Shown: in pieces, positions 34,205-43,771 of the stretch
Position numbering within the stretch: position 1 is the stretch's first letter
Layout of the letters: every line of letters begins with the position of its first letter
Source: Akkermansiaceae bacterium UBA1518
Lineage (GTDB): Bacteria; Verrucomicrobiota; Verrucomicrobiia; Verrucomicrobiales; Akkermansiaceae
Reading direction: 5' to 3'
Length of the DNA stretch: 47,558 nucleotides
Assembly: GCA_002323895.1 (NCBI GenBank)
Contig: DCQM01000162.1
Location: 1 to 47,558, forward strand
The notes under the pieces: model-generated
Databases searched by the model: none
What the model saw: only the letters and a program-made list of their open reading frames with translations
Told to the model about the DNA's origin: nothing
Program-made: the position numbers and the translations under genes

Positions 34205-35341
34205 ATGAAAAACTTTGTTTCCCTTCTCATCACTCTCCTTCCTTTTGCGATCTTAGGACATGAGGTGAAACCTCTCAGCAAAACCCTCTCCGAAGAATAT
34301 GACCTCGATCCAAAATTCTATGCCAAAACGACAATGGTTCAGCAAATTCTCGTCGCGACATCAGATAATGTTTCCAACACCACTCATTTAGAAACGGCGT
34401 ATCTTTTTGATCGTATGATGCGCGACCTAAAACCAGCAATTGCCCAGCGAATTAGAGAAGCCAAAGTTCTGTGCCTCCTCGTTGGACATGATGAACTCAC
34501 CTCTGACCTTCCCCAGTTTAAATCAGATAAAACAGGTAAAGAACTCGATTTTTACAACTGGCGGCAACGGGGCTTCCTTACCAAGAAGAAGGATCGTTTC
34601 GTCGTCCTTTTTGCCGAAGAAGACGTCATGGAATACGAGGGGGGGATGCAAATCGAAAGCATCCTTATCCATGAATTTGGACATGTGATTCATGGCGCAG
34701 GGTTCGATGAGGCATTGAAAAAACGTTGGACTATAGCTTTCGAAACTTCAAAAGCAAAAGGCCGTTGGAATGACGGACGAGCCGCGCAACGCTTTCGAAG
34801 GATCAAAGGCGAAAAACCCGTCCTACTGCTCGATGCTCTCGCTAATTCTTTTCCGAAACAACCACGCGAACTTCTTAAAAAATGCCTCAATGGCGGCGAC
34901 ATCCTTGTAAACGGAAAAAGCACTCAATCCAAGGTTATGGCAAATGAAAATGACAAAATCCTTATCATTTTTGGAGGAGATAAACCCTGCTATGCCGGGA
35001 AAAATCGCGGTGAATATTTTGCCGAAGGTGTCCAATGTTGGTATAATACAAATAGAACAATGGATCATGACCACAATCACATCCGGACGCGTGAACAACT
35101 CAAAGCATACGATCCAGCCCTTGCGAAACTCTGTGCTGATATTTTAGGTGAAAGTGAGTGGCGTTTTGTCTCACCACGGAAACGAGCCGGGAAGAATCAC
35201 CTTAAGGATTACGACCCTGCCAAGGCACCAGTTGTAAAAGAACTTGAACACATCAAGACGGCGGATCTTGATTACTATGACACTTACTGGTCCGCCTACT
35301 GGGATAGACTTCACGATAAATATCCCGCCGCTGCGAATTAG
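34205..35341 (+). CDS. Secreted HExxH zinc metallopeptidase-like protein
   Basis: 378 residues. A signal peptide covers about 1-18. HEFGH at 156-160 gives two zinc ligands and the catalytic Glu, and E270 or E274 in RGEYFAEGVQ is a plausible third ligand in a gluzincin arrangement. Between them, about residues 222-260 (LLKKCLNGGDILVNG, then DKILIIFGGD) resemble the beta part of an S4-like fold. The C-terminal part has a His/Asp-rich DHDHNH stretch. The substrate is unknown. It is likely monocistronic. Confidence 0.8.
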   Translation: MKNFVSLLITLLPFAILGHEVKPLSKTLSEEYDLDPKFYAKTTMVQQILVATSDNVSNTTHLETAYLFDRMMRDLKPAIAQRIREAKVLCLLVGHDELTSDLPQFKSDKTGKELDFYNWRQRGFLTKKKDRFVVLFAEEDVMEYEGGMQIESILIHEFGHVIHGAGFDEALKKRWTIAFETSKAKGRWNDGRAAQRFRRIKGEKPVLLLDALANSFPKQPRELLKKCLNGGDILVNGKSTQSKVMANENDKILIIFGGDKPCYAGKNRGEYFAEGVQCWYNTNRTMDHDHNHIRTREQLKAYDPALAKLCADILGESEWRFVSPRKRAGKNHLKDYDPAKAPVVKELEHIKTADLDYYDTYWSAYWDRLHDKYPAAAN

Positions 35342-35475
35342 AATAATTCACCGAACTGATTACAGTGGGCCCATGGCACCTTTAACCTAAATTCCTCTTC
35401 CACGGCAGCTTTTGACTAGCATAAATGAGCAACTCAAAACCCCATCAACGATAGTAACGTTCTGGATTTTTTTGA

Positions 35476-35778
35476 AAGCAACTCCTGGAACTGAATACAA
35501 ATAAAAAAGCCGCTGACTCAGCCCGATCGAAGGGAGCCAAAGTGCTTCATACTGCTGAAAACACGGTGACTGCGATTGAAATATAACTTAAGACTATAAC
35601 GGCGGCGCTTATCTCCATAGCAGTAAATGATCGTCAAAAGGCCGAACAGACAAAGGTCCGAAAGATTAGTGAAGCTGAAGCTAACGAAAGCCGCTCTTCG
35701 CAGCCATGAAAAGGGAACTTCAAGACCTTAAGCAAGACTGTAGATAAGATCAAAAAACAACGCGCTGAGAAGAAATAA
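35476..35778 (+). pseudogene. Decayed Lys/Ala-rich coiled-coil ORF (two in-frame stops)
   Basis: In a 653-base gap (35342-35994), one frame reads protein-like for about 100 codons: KKAADSARSKGAKVLHTAEN, then ITAALISIAVNDRQ, then KAEQTKVRKISEAEANE and a Lys-rich end. It is broken by TAA at 35584 and TGA at 35707 and ends with TAA at 35776. No start or ribosome-binding site survives. The rest of the gap shows nothing else. No family recognised. Confidence 0.4.
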
Positions 35779-35994
35779 AGCGAATCTTGAAGCATCACTC
35801 TATACTGAAATTCCCAACCCAAGCAGATTGAGAGTTTTTCTTATCCGGAGAAAGGGCCCCTCTAAAATAGAAGCCAGAAACGAGAGCAAAGAATGCCCCT
35901 CTAAGAGAGGCCACTCCCCTTTTACCACCTTTTTGTATAATGGATCAAAAGCCCCCTCACAATCAAGATGAAGTTGATATCGGCCCCCAGAACC

Positions 35995-37191
35995 TCACTT
36001 GCTCAACAAATCCACCATCGCTTTACCCATACCTTCACCCACATTCATATAGGTCTCGGGATTGCCACCGTAATGACCTCCGCTACCACCCCCTTTTGAG
36101 ACAGGCTTCGAATAAAAAACCGCTGCTTCATCCTTGAACTCCGGGAGACCAGCGAAATCAAACATCTTTTTAGACAAAGCTGCATTCTTGTCATGTTCAC
36201 CCAAAGTGGCGCAAACAAACTTGGCATTTGGTGCATTAAAATCTTTTTTCAGATCATTGAAGAGAAACGCCAGATTCTTGTCGTAAGTCTCCACGTTCCC
36301 CTTGCTTTTCTCAGCATTTCCCTGCCACCAAAAGAAACCTGCAACCTCGTATTCCTTGGCGCTAGGATAGTAGGTGGATAAATTCTTGAGAGCATCTTGA
36401 GCAGCACCTACATCTTGGTCATATTGGAGACCAGCATACCAACCATCTCTTTTTTCTTTCACTTTCCTATTCAAACTTTCGGAGTCCCCTTGGTATGACT
36501 GCCCACCACTTCCAGTACCTAATGCACTCGGCGGCAAGAGATCCCAGCCCAAAGCACGATTACCCACACATGACTTTAAGAGTAAGACAGGCGCATCAAT
36601 AACTTCACCTAAATAATTCCCAATACCTATTTCTGGTCCGAAATTCCCACCACCATTTCCATTTTCGGCAGTTAACCAATCGTTGTGTTGTAATTTTGCC
36701 ATACAGAAAAATGTGTTGCGAACATCATTCCGCACGTTCCACTCACCTCCATCATCAACAAGGTATGGATATTTATCAGCAGCAATTCCTTTAAGTTGAG
36801 CGGCTTTTCCAAAGCCAAGCATATTAGACTGTCCCATCATGATGAAAACCTGCACCGGCTTGCTCATATCCGCCTCCTGGCCATCAGGATCCGGAAGATC
36901 CTTGGGTAGCTCCCCGATTTTCAGCGAGCTTGCGAGAGAACGATTCCCATTCTTCTTGAGCCACATAACATCCTCACCCGAAAGTTTGTTCTGATTGAAT
37001 GTCAATTTCCTCCGATTCTTCAAGACGACAGTGACCTTTCCACTCGTAGCATCATAGGAGTGTAATTCCCCCTCAAATGTTCGATCGCCATCGAAGCTGG
37101 TCCAGGTGCGAGCTTCGGCTACGGGAAAGACTAATCCCATTCCAAGAACGAGAGAAAGTAGAATAGGTTTCATGAATTTTTGGGATGCCAT
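35995..37191 (-). CDS. Secreted SGNH/sialate-O-acetylesterase-like carbohydrate esterase with SHD1-like domain
   Basis: 398 residues. Signal peptide about 1-27 (an ATG at 37173 gives a tidier one). An SHD1-like beta domain spans 28-80 (TWTSFDGDRTFEGEL..., LTFNQNKLSGED). The esterase domain follows, with nucleophile S122 in GQSNM and a probable catalytic His at about 373 in GGHYGGN. It removes acetyl groups from polysaccharide or glycoprotein sugars. It is downstream of a sulfatase and another esterase on the same strand, forming a polysaccharide-processing group. Confidence 0.85.
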   Translation of the reverse strand: MASQKFMKPILLSLVLGMGLVFPVAEARTWTSFDGDRTFEGELHSYDATSGKVTVVLKNRRKLTFNQNKLSGEDVMWLKKNGNRSLASSLKIGELPKDLPDPDGQEADMSKPVQVFIMMGQSNMLGFGKAAQLKGIAADKYPYLVDDGGEWNVRNDVRNTFFCMAKLQHNDWLTAENGNGGGNFGPEIGIGNYLGEVIDAPVLLLKSCVGNRALGWDLLPPSALGTGSGGQSYQGDSESLNRKVKEKRDGWYAGLQYDQDVGAAQDALKNLSTYYPSAKEYEVAGFFWWQGNAEKSKGNVETYDKNLAFLFNDLKKDFNAPNAKFVCATLGEHDKNAALSKKMFDFAGLPEFKDEAAVFYSKPVSKGGGSGGHYGGNPETYMNVGEGMGKAMVDLLSK

Positions 37192-37354
37192 TTAAACGTT
37201 GTCTTTTAAAATTATGAGCCAATCTCTTTAGAAATTCATTCAACCGTTCTCCCTATGTAAAAGGTTATTCTCTTAGTATCGGGAAAGTATTCACCAAATC
37301 AACGATTCAATCTTCAGACACCTTCCCATTTCTGGGTAGGCGACACGATTCGCC

Positions 37355-38692
37355 TCACTCCCTCAACCTTTGGTTGGAAGTCCTCGATGGAATTCTAGGA
37401 CCCAGCTTTTCGATCGACTTCATCAGCAACTTAAGTTCGGTAACTATTTTTGGGAATTTTTCTGCCAGGTTATTTTGTTCACCGAGATCACTTTCAAGGT
37501 CATAAAGTTCCTCAACTTTGGCACGGTCATTCTCCACGGCGTAACCATAAAAATGAGCATTGGCTTTAAGGTATTTCCACTTTCCTTTTCGAATTCCCGC
37601 TTCGTGGTAATAGAAATAATCACGCCCCACCTTGCGCCTACCTAAGAGAAGGTCGCTTTGATCAATTCCATCAATACGACGATCCTTAGGAACCTCAAAA
37701 CCGCATAATTTCGCGAACGTCGGCATGAAATCGACGGACGCAAAAATCGCACCCGACTCGCGTCCGGCAGGAATCTTGCCCGGCCAACGGACGATACAGG
37801 GCAGACGGTAGCCGCCCTCGTAGCAGGATCCCTTTCCGTTTCGCAACGGTCCAGAATCACCCCAGAAGACCGACCCCTTGGGGTGACCTTTTTTGTTCTT
37901 AGTATATTTGTCCTGATTCCACGGCCCGTTGTCACTGGTGTAAATTACGAGCGTATTTTTGCTCAATCCCAATTCGTCAAGAGTATCGAGGAGCCGGCCA
38001 GTTTCAAAATCAAATTCTTCTACAACATCACCATAAAGTCCTCCCTTAGATTTTCCCCGAAAACGATCTGAGGCATCTATAATCGTGTGCATCATAGTGT
38101 GAGCAATATAGAGAACAAAGGGCTTCTCGGGATCTCGTTTCTCTTTGAGCCAAACAATCGATTTTTCGGTGTAAAGAGTGGTCAGTTCGCCCATCTCGCG
38201 ACTTGTGCCGGCCGGCTCATTATTCTCATGGAATTTGACTCCGCCGCCATCGTTCGCCCCAAGTGGCCCGAAATAGTAATCAAAGCCCTGCGCGTTTGGC
38301 ATACGTTCGATGATGGCCTTGCGACTCGAGACATCCCATTTACCGATGCATGCAGTTTGGTAGCCCACCTCACGCAGTAATTCTGCCCAAGTGATTTCCG
38401 AGGCCGGCATCCCCCATCCTTTACTGCGTAGCGGTTGGCGACCGGTCAAAAGTGCCGAGCGAGAGGGGCCGCAAACAGTCTGGGAATAGAAAGAGGTAAA
38501 TTTTATTCCTTCCTTAGCGAGCTGATCAAGGCGCGGAGTCCTATTGTTTTTACTGCCATAACTAGCGAGGTCGCCGTATCCTTGATCGTCAGTAAAAAGG
38601 ATTACGATATTCGGTTTCTCAGCAGCTTTGATGATTCCAAAAATTCCAAAAAACAGGAATATCTTTTCGATAAATGAAGGACGGAACACCAT
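37355..38692 (-). CDS. Secreted sulfatase
   Basis: 445 residues. Hydrophobic signal about 9-22, metal-binding DD at 35-36, formylglycine site C-G-P-S-R at 74-78, and a TSDNGP motif near 250. It hydrolyses sulfate esters, presumably of a marine or algal glycan. Twelve bases separate it from the upstream esterase gene, so the two probably share a transcript and cooperate in removing sulfate and acyl groups. Confidence 0.95.
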   Translation of the reverse strand: MVFRPSFIEKIFLFFGIFGIIKAAEKPNIVILFTDDQGYGDLASYGSKNNRTPRLDQLAKEGIKFTSFYSQTVCGPSRSALLTGRQPLRSKGWGMPASEITWAELLREVGYQTACIGKWDVSSRKAIIERMPNAQGFDYYFGPLGANDGGGVKFHENNEPAGTSREMGELTTLYTEKSIVWLKEKRDPEKPFVLYIAHTMMHTIIDASDRFRGKSKGGLYGDVVEEFDFETGRLLDTLDELGLSKNTLVIYTSDNGPWNQDKYTKNKKGHPKGSVFWGDSGPLRNGKGSCYEGGYRLPCIVRWPGKIPAGRESGAIFASVDFMPTFAKLCGFEVPKDRRIDGIDQSDLLLGRRKVGRDYFYYHEAGIRKGKWKYLKANAHFYGYAVENDRAKVEELYDLESDLGEQNNLAEKFPKIVTELKLLMKSIEKLGPRIPSRTSNQRLRE

Positions 38693-38704
38693 GAGCTCTG
38701 AGAT

Positions 38705-39922
38705 TTATTTCGTCATTAAATCAACCATTGCATTAGCGAAGGAATCTCCAAGCCGAACAAAGAACGTTCCACTCCCGAGGTAGTGATACGGACGATCACT
38801 GCCGACGGAATCCCACTCGTGATAATGCTTGGGCCAGCCCTTACTGAAGATCTCATGGGAGAAGTTTGAATAGTCTTGGTAGCTCTCAACCGACACCACG
38901 TTACCTTTAAACTCGGGAGCCTTGGCAGCCTCCCGCTGGCCAAGCGATACCGCATTCTCACCCACCTTATCAGCAGTCCTTCCCGTTCCCAACACTCCAA
39001 TCACAAATGGCATTTTGGGCACCTTGTATTCTTTACGAATATCCTTTATGAAAGAAATCATATTGTCTTTATAGTTGTCGCGAAATTCGGGTGAAAACTG
39101 ATCGTTGTATCCCTGGAACCAAACAAAGCCCGCAATCTCGTAACCGGCATCAGCATCATAGGCTGGATGGTTTTCCTTGAGATTACTGAGAACGTTCCGG
39201 ATCGACTCATTCATCATGCGATAATTGAGCCCCGCATTCTTTTTGATCTCATCGGACTTTCCTCCGGCCTTCTCCTTGTCATTTAGTTGGTAAGGACCAG
39301 CGGAGGGTGGACGGAAATTGTAGTTGATCGACTTGCCTCCCCATGACGTCTTGATGAGCAGAATAGGGCCACCGATCTTTTCAGCTATCGAAAGACCAAA
39401 ACCATACTCAGGCCCTATCTTTTTGCCGCCTCCTCCGTAACCGATTCCCAATTTTCCCGCCTTCTTATTCCCATCCGCGATGGCATTAATGTAAACTCGA
39501 TCTGAAACAACGCATAACGAACTCACCCTTTCCTTATAAGCCTCGTGCGCGTCCTTGAGCGTCTTCAGTTGAGCTTCCAGAGCCTTTTTTTCAGGCCCGT
39601 CTTCCATCTTCTTAACCTTGTCAAAGGAGATCCCCCCACTGAGTTCGTCAAGCTTCCTTGCCTGAGCCAGTTGTTCACCGAGCGCTTCTTTGGAAAGTCC
39701 GCTGCCTTCCTTGAACACCAGTCTGGCAAGTGCCTCGTCCCGGGCATTTCCCGACTGGTAGAGAGTCGCAACAGTATGGGGATTTGCGTGACCCACCGTG
39801 TTTGATTGGCCCGCAAGGATGAAGATTTTCAATTTCTCGGCCGCCCCAGCCGGACTGGCGACCGACACGATTGAGACAACCATTGTCAACATGATCCTTT
39901 TTTTGGCTAAGATATTTTTCAT
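38705..39922 (-). CDS. Secreted SGNH/sialate-O-acetylesterase-like esterase with helical insertion
   Basis: 405 residues from ATG 39922, which has an AGAAG ribosome-binding site nearby; the TTG at 39943 is less likely. Signal peptide about 1-28. GQSN motif with S40. Right after it about 85 residues (52-136) form a charged helical insertion with heptad-like Leu/Lys/Glu spacing, then the esterase fold resumes (VVSDRVYINAI, WFQGYNDQ). A C-terminal His in DRPYHYLGS may complete the triad. First gene of the esterase-sulfatase pair. Confidence 0.87.
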   Translation of the reverse strand: MKNILAKKRIMLTMVVSIVSVASPAGAAEKLKIFILAGQSNTVGHANPHTVATLYQSGNARDEALARLVFKEGSGLSKEALGEQLAQARKLDELSGGISFDKVKKMEDGPEKKALEAQLKTLKDAHEAYKERVSSLCVVSDRVYINAIADGNKKAGKLGIGYGGGGKKIGPEYGFGLSIAEKIGGPILLIKTSWGGKSINYNFRPPSAGPYQLNDKEKAGGKSDEIKKNAGLNYRMMNESIRNVLSNLKENHPAYDADAGYEIAGFVWFQGYNDQFSPEFRDNYKDNMISFIKDIRKEYKVPKMPFVIGVLGTGRTADKVGENAVSLGQREAAKAPEFKGNVVSVESYQDYSNFSHEIFSKGWPKHYHEWDSVGSDRPYHYLGSGTFFVRLGDSFANAMVDLMTK

Positions 39923-40172
39923 GATTCTTCTGAAATTGTTCAAGAAAGGATACTTGCCACCCCCGGCAATTTTAGCAAAAAAGTGAAGCTTCGGGAACTT
40001 TCCACCACGGGTATTATCAAATGCGAAGGAAGATCTTCTGACGATACATCCAGAAAAGGATCAACCGAAAGGTTGCGTGGAAGGCCATCAATTCGCACAG
40101 AAGAACCAATATCATATTACTAGAAACGGGCTGGCTTGACTCTCACGGGCAGACAAGGGAACCTCCGAACAG

Positions 40173-40988
40173 ATGAAATTTGCACTCTGCAACGAGACAT
40201 ATGGAGGATGGGATTTCGACCGTAGCTGCGCTCATATCGCCGAAAGCGGCTACCACGGGATCGAAATTGCCCCATTTACCCTCAAGGAAGATCCGCGCAC
40301 AATCAGTGAATCAGAGTCCACTGATTTTGGGAAGCGAGCCAGCGCCGCAGGACTTGAAGTAGTTGGTCTTCACTGGCTTCTGGTCAAGCCGGCTTGGCTC
40401 CACCTGACGACCGACGATCCACTGTTGCAGAAGGATACCATCGCATTCGGACGACATCTCGCCCGCACCTGCGCTGCCATGGGCGGTTCAATCATGGTCT
40501 GGGGTAGCCCAAAACAGCGCAACTTAGCAGAAGGTTGGGACTACGACGTAGCCGCTTCTAGAGCCGCCGAAACCCTACATAAAATCGCAGAAACTGCCGG
40601 ACCGCTCGGAGTGACACTTGCCATGGAACCCCTCGCCCGAACAGAAACTAATTTCCTCAACACTGCCGCTGAAACAGTCCGCCTGATCGAACGTGTCGAC
40701 CACCCCGCGTGCCGTCTGCACCTTGATGTCAAAGCGATGAGTGATGAGGAAAAGTCCATCCCAGAAATCATTACAGAGAGCAAAGCTCACACTGCTCACT
40801 TCCACGCCAACGATCCAAATCTGCGGGGGCCCGGAACCGGCGAGGTCCACTATCCGCCCATCGTCGAAGCTTTGCGAAAAACGGATTATGACGGCTACGT
40901 CTCCGTCGAAGTCTTTGACTACACTCCCGATCCCGAAACGATCGCCACCGAGAGTATCACCTTCCTCAAGAAGGTCTTCGGCGCGTAA
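40173..40988 (+). CDS. TIM-barrel sugar phosphate isomerase/epimerase
   Basis: 271 residues, AP-endonuclease-2-like barrel. Likely metal and catalytic residues are Glu in ALCNETYG and GIEIAPF, Glu in AMEPLART, Asp/Lys in HLDVKAM, His in AHFHAND, and Glu in VSVEVFDY. It interconverts keto and aldo sugars. It sits between the secreted esterases and an alpha/beta hydrolase plus enolase-superfamily pair, consistent with a sugar catabolic role. The exact substrate is unknown. Confidence 0.88.
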   Translation: MKFALCNETYGGWDFDRSCAHIAESGYHGIEIAPFTLKEDPRTISESESTDFGKRASAAGLEVVGLHWLLVKPAWLHLTTDDPLLQKDTIAFGRHLARTCAAMGGSIMVWGSPKQRNLAEGWDYDVAASRAAETLHKIAETAGPLGVTLAMEPLARTETNFLNTAAETVRLIERVDHPACRLHLDVKAMSDEEKSIPEIITESKAHTAHFHANDPNLRGPGTGEVHYPPIVEALRKTDYDGYVSVEVFDYTPDPETIATESITFLKKVFGA

Positions 40989-40999
40989 CCATCCCGTCA

Positions 41000-42076
41000 C
41001 TACTTTCCAGACTCGGACTCACTTTCTTCGGTCTTAAGGTGGTATTCGATTTCCACTGTCCAAACCGCAGGCTTTCCCCGGCGCTGACGAGCCAGCCAGT
41101 TGAGACCGGCATGATGGATGATCTCATGCTTTCCTTCAAAAATGGTGACCCTAGTATCTTTCGACACCTTGCGAAACAGAACACTCTTTTTCCCATATAG
41201 AGGGTCCCTTTCCGGTTTCTCACTGCCTACAGGCAGTGCCTGCCGCCGGTAGAAAGCATTGATGAATCCGCGAGGGATTCGGTCTCTCTCAGGCACGACC
41301 CGATTAAAGGCATGAAGTGAATGGGTAAACGGAACGCTCCCACCCGCGTGACCGTCGGTCACCCCGGCGTTAATGTCCAAGTTAACCTTAACAGCCTTAT
41401 CAAGATAGGTGAGTGGAGAACGTTTTACGCACTCGCGCATCGCGCTTTCCACTTCATCGGGCCGACCACCAACACTCTTTTCAATATGATCCGCATACTT
41501 TGAATGACTCCCCGTTCGTTTCTGCTCCCACCAGACCTGAACGTCGGATATCGGAACCCAAGCAGAAACCCCGGCCCACATATCAGGCACTCTTCCGGCC
41601 ATCAAAAGTGAAGCATGCCCCCCACCCGAGGCACCAATCAGATAGATGCGATCGGTATCGACTTGGTGGTTCTTCTTCATGTAGGCAACCGCATCCACAA
41701 TATCTTTAACCACCTTATCAGATCCGCAGGCGTCGGCGGTCCAATTCGGACCCCGGAAGTTTGGATGGATGAAATGCCAGTCCTTCTCGATGCACCATCG
41801 GGCGTAAACCACTTCTCCACCCGCTTGCCTATAGTCCCCACTCCAGCTGTGAAGACCAACAAGCAATGGACGTTTGGACTTATCGTTGGCAGCTCGCAGC
41901 AACATTGGCTGCAGGGTCTTATCAGAACTCGCCAGATACTTAACCTCTTTCACCTGCTCCGGCCATCCCTCAGTCTTTGTATCCTTCAGCTCTTTGGCAA
42001 GGCCTGATCCGGTCAAGGAGACCAGAATCGCGGCGGTTAAAGAAGAAAGCGCACTCGCATCTATTCTCGTGTTCAT
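41000..42076 (-). CDS. Secreted alpha/beta hydrolase (prolyl oligopeptidase-like peptidase/esterase)
   Basis: 358 residues from ATG 42076. Signal peptide about 1-27 (ends GSGLA). Oxyanion region LVGLHSWSGD near 72-81, nucleophile S150 in GASGGG, candidate His late in GKHEIIHHAG. A longer frame to 42334 overlaps the enolase-superfamily gene and lacks a signal, so it is rejected. A GGAGG ribosome-binding site lies about 15 bases upstream, at the end of the preceding gene. Acts on esters or peptides; which is not clear. Confidence 0.85.
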   Translation of the reverse strand: MNTRIDASALSSLTAAILVSLTGSGLAKELKDTKTEGWPEQVKEVKYLASSDKTLQPMLLRAANDKSKRPLLVGLHSWSGDYRQAGGEVVYARWCIEKDWHFIHPNFRGPNWTADACGSDKVVKDIVDAVAYMKKNHQVDTDRIYLIGASGGGHASLLMAGRVPDMWAGVSAWVPISDVQVWWEQKRTGSHSKYADHIEKSVGGRPDEVESAMRECVKRSPLTYLDKAVKVNLDINAGVTDGHAGGSVPFTHSLHAFNRVVPERDRIPRGFINAFYRRQALPVGSEKPERDPLYGKKSVLFRKVSKDTRVTIFEGKHEIIHHAGLNWLARQRRGKPAVWTVEIEYHLKTEESESESGK

Positions 42077-42086
42077 TTCTAAGTTT

Positions 42087-43526
42087 CTACTCCTCCCTAT
42101 CCGGCAGCCCCGCTCGACCGAGTTCATCCAAATCAAAATCGATCGCGCAACCAAACCCCGATCCCGAAAGCATCCCCACATCGAGCCGGCCATCGCGGAT
42201 TTGCAGTGAAGCATACCCCTCCTCCCGCATCGTATACAATCCTGGATAAACGGTCGCCACCTTCTCCTGAACGGAATGCGGAAACATCGACAAACCTTTA
42301 AAATAATGGTGCCCGTTGCGCTCGACATCGCCAATCCCCAAGGCTGCCATCACTTCGAGATCATTGAGCAACGCCACCGGCCCGACATTAGCGAGATCTT
42401 CACCACTCATCAACCATCGTTCCTCCGGGCGCTCGCGACGATACCATTCAACGAGACAGCGATTGGCCAACCCTTTGAAAACTCCTTTGCAATTCTTGTG
42501 GCTCGTCCCGCGATAGCCCAGCTCCAGAGCACGGCGCAGAGATGTTAGCTCGGCATCAGACTCGTCGATAATCATCGGCGGCGCTTCCGCCCACGAGTCG
42601 AACCCCTCTTTCACCGAGTCCTTCAAGGCATCATCACGATGCATAGGCTGCTCAACAAAGATCAGATGCTCAGGTGAGAGAAATTTACGCAGCGCGGGTC
42701 GCTCGAGATAAGCCTCCCAGTGCTCCCGGAATTGCGCTAGGCTGCGATACTGCTCATTGCCATCGAGAGTGAGCCGATAGCTAGGGACTTTTTCGGTAAA
42801 AATTTTGGCGAGGCGTTCGAGCCTTGGAACATCCACCTCGAGATTCCCACAGATTTTCACTTTGAAATGGGTCAAACCGTATGCGTCGATAGCGTCAACC
42901 AAGGCCTGAGGTAACGGGTCGTCAGCACGGTCTTCTTCTGGGATCTCCGGAGCAGTCAGGGGATCACCAAGACCAATGGTATGGCGAGCGATCACCGAGT
43001 TTTCTGGGTTCCCTAGCCAATCAGATGGCTCCGTTCCCGTTAGCTCGGAGTGGATTGTGCTCAGATCGATCCCAAAAACATTTGACTTCACCGCCTCGGC
43101 AAAACTGGAGCCCCCAAAACGGCAGACCGCATCGATCATAGCACGCTCAATGAGGCTTGTGCCAAGATGACTCAGTAAAGGCGGAACGCCATTTTCATCT
43201 GCCCAAGCGTCTTGCTTGCTATAGACTTTTTGCCACCAAGCAAAGAGCGAATCCTCCTCAACAACGCGCCCAAACTTCACAGCCTGCTCAATCGCCTGCA
43301 ACATTTCAGGGAGGTCCTGCTCAAATGTAGTTTCTGGATTTTTAGTAAACCATTTCGGAGGCAAACCCTCAGAAGCAAGGCCCACGGTCTCCACCTCGTC
43401 GATCGTCACCTTAGCTGAGAGGAAGACATGAGGTAATCCTGTCATCGCAGCAATACCGTAGCGAAAAGGAAAGCGCGTTTTCATCCAGCGGGTGCAGAAG
43501 GTGACATCATTTAGGCAAATACGCAT
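42087..43526 (-). CDS. Enolase-superfamily enzyme (mandelate racemase/muconate lactonizing-like)
   Basis: 479 residues from ATG 43526; an upstream ATG at 43595 would add 23 unrelated residues. The barrel carries KVK (FKVKICGN), the metal-binding acids Asp in LDGNEQY, Glu in EQPMHRD and IDESDAE, and a Lys in TSHKNCKG. Members dehydrate or epimerise sugar acids, such as hexonate dehydratases, or make related enolates. It is longer than the usual 360-400 residues. It is followed after 10 bases by the alpha/beta hydrolase, so probably one operon. Confidence 0.85.
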   Translation of the reverse strand: MRICLNDVTFCTRWMKTRFPFRYGIAAMTGLPHVFLSAKVTIDEVETVGLASEGLPPKWFTKNPETTFEQDLPEMLQAIEQAVKFGRVVEEDSLFAWWQKVYSKQDAWADENGVPPLLSHLGTSLIERAMIDAVCRFGGSSFAEAVKSNVFGIDLSTIHSELTGTEPSDWLGNPENSVIARHTIGLGDPLTAPEIPEEDRADDPLPQALVDAIDAYGLTHFKVKICGNLEVDVPRLERLAKIFTEKVPSYRLTLDGNEQYRSLAQFREHWEAYLERPALRKFLSPEHLIFVEQPMHRDDALKDSVKEGFDSWAEAPPMIIDESDAELTSLRRALELGYRGTSHKNCKGVFKGLANRCLVEWYRRERPEERWLMSGEDLANVGPVALLNDLEVMAALGIGDVERNGHHYFKGLSMFPHSVQEKVATVYPGLYTMREEGYASLQIRDGRLDVGMLSGSGFGCAIDFDLDELGRAGLPDREE

Positions 43527-43771
43527 TCCTTTAGGTATTGGAGAGAAACTCAATAAGGAATCCGAAAGAAATATTTTCTTTTTAGAACTGCCCAAATCGA
43601 AACTTTAGATTTCCAGCCAATTAGAGACGACGATCTCACCTACTAACATCGATATCACAGCAATTCAAAACCCTCTGCAGTCCCTCTCCACCTTCACCGC
43701 TCTGATCCGATTCTCATTAGAGTAGGAGCGTTCCTTCTCTAACAAGCACTGATCAAGAAACCCCAATCGGG

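Noticed and set aside
40062..40075. CAACC-GAAA-GGTTG hairpin before the isomerase gene
   Set aside because: Only five pairs and no T-run or covariation evidence; too little to call an RNA element.
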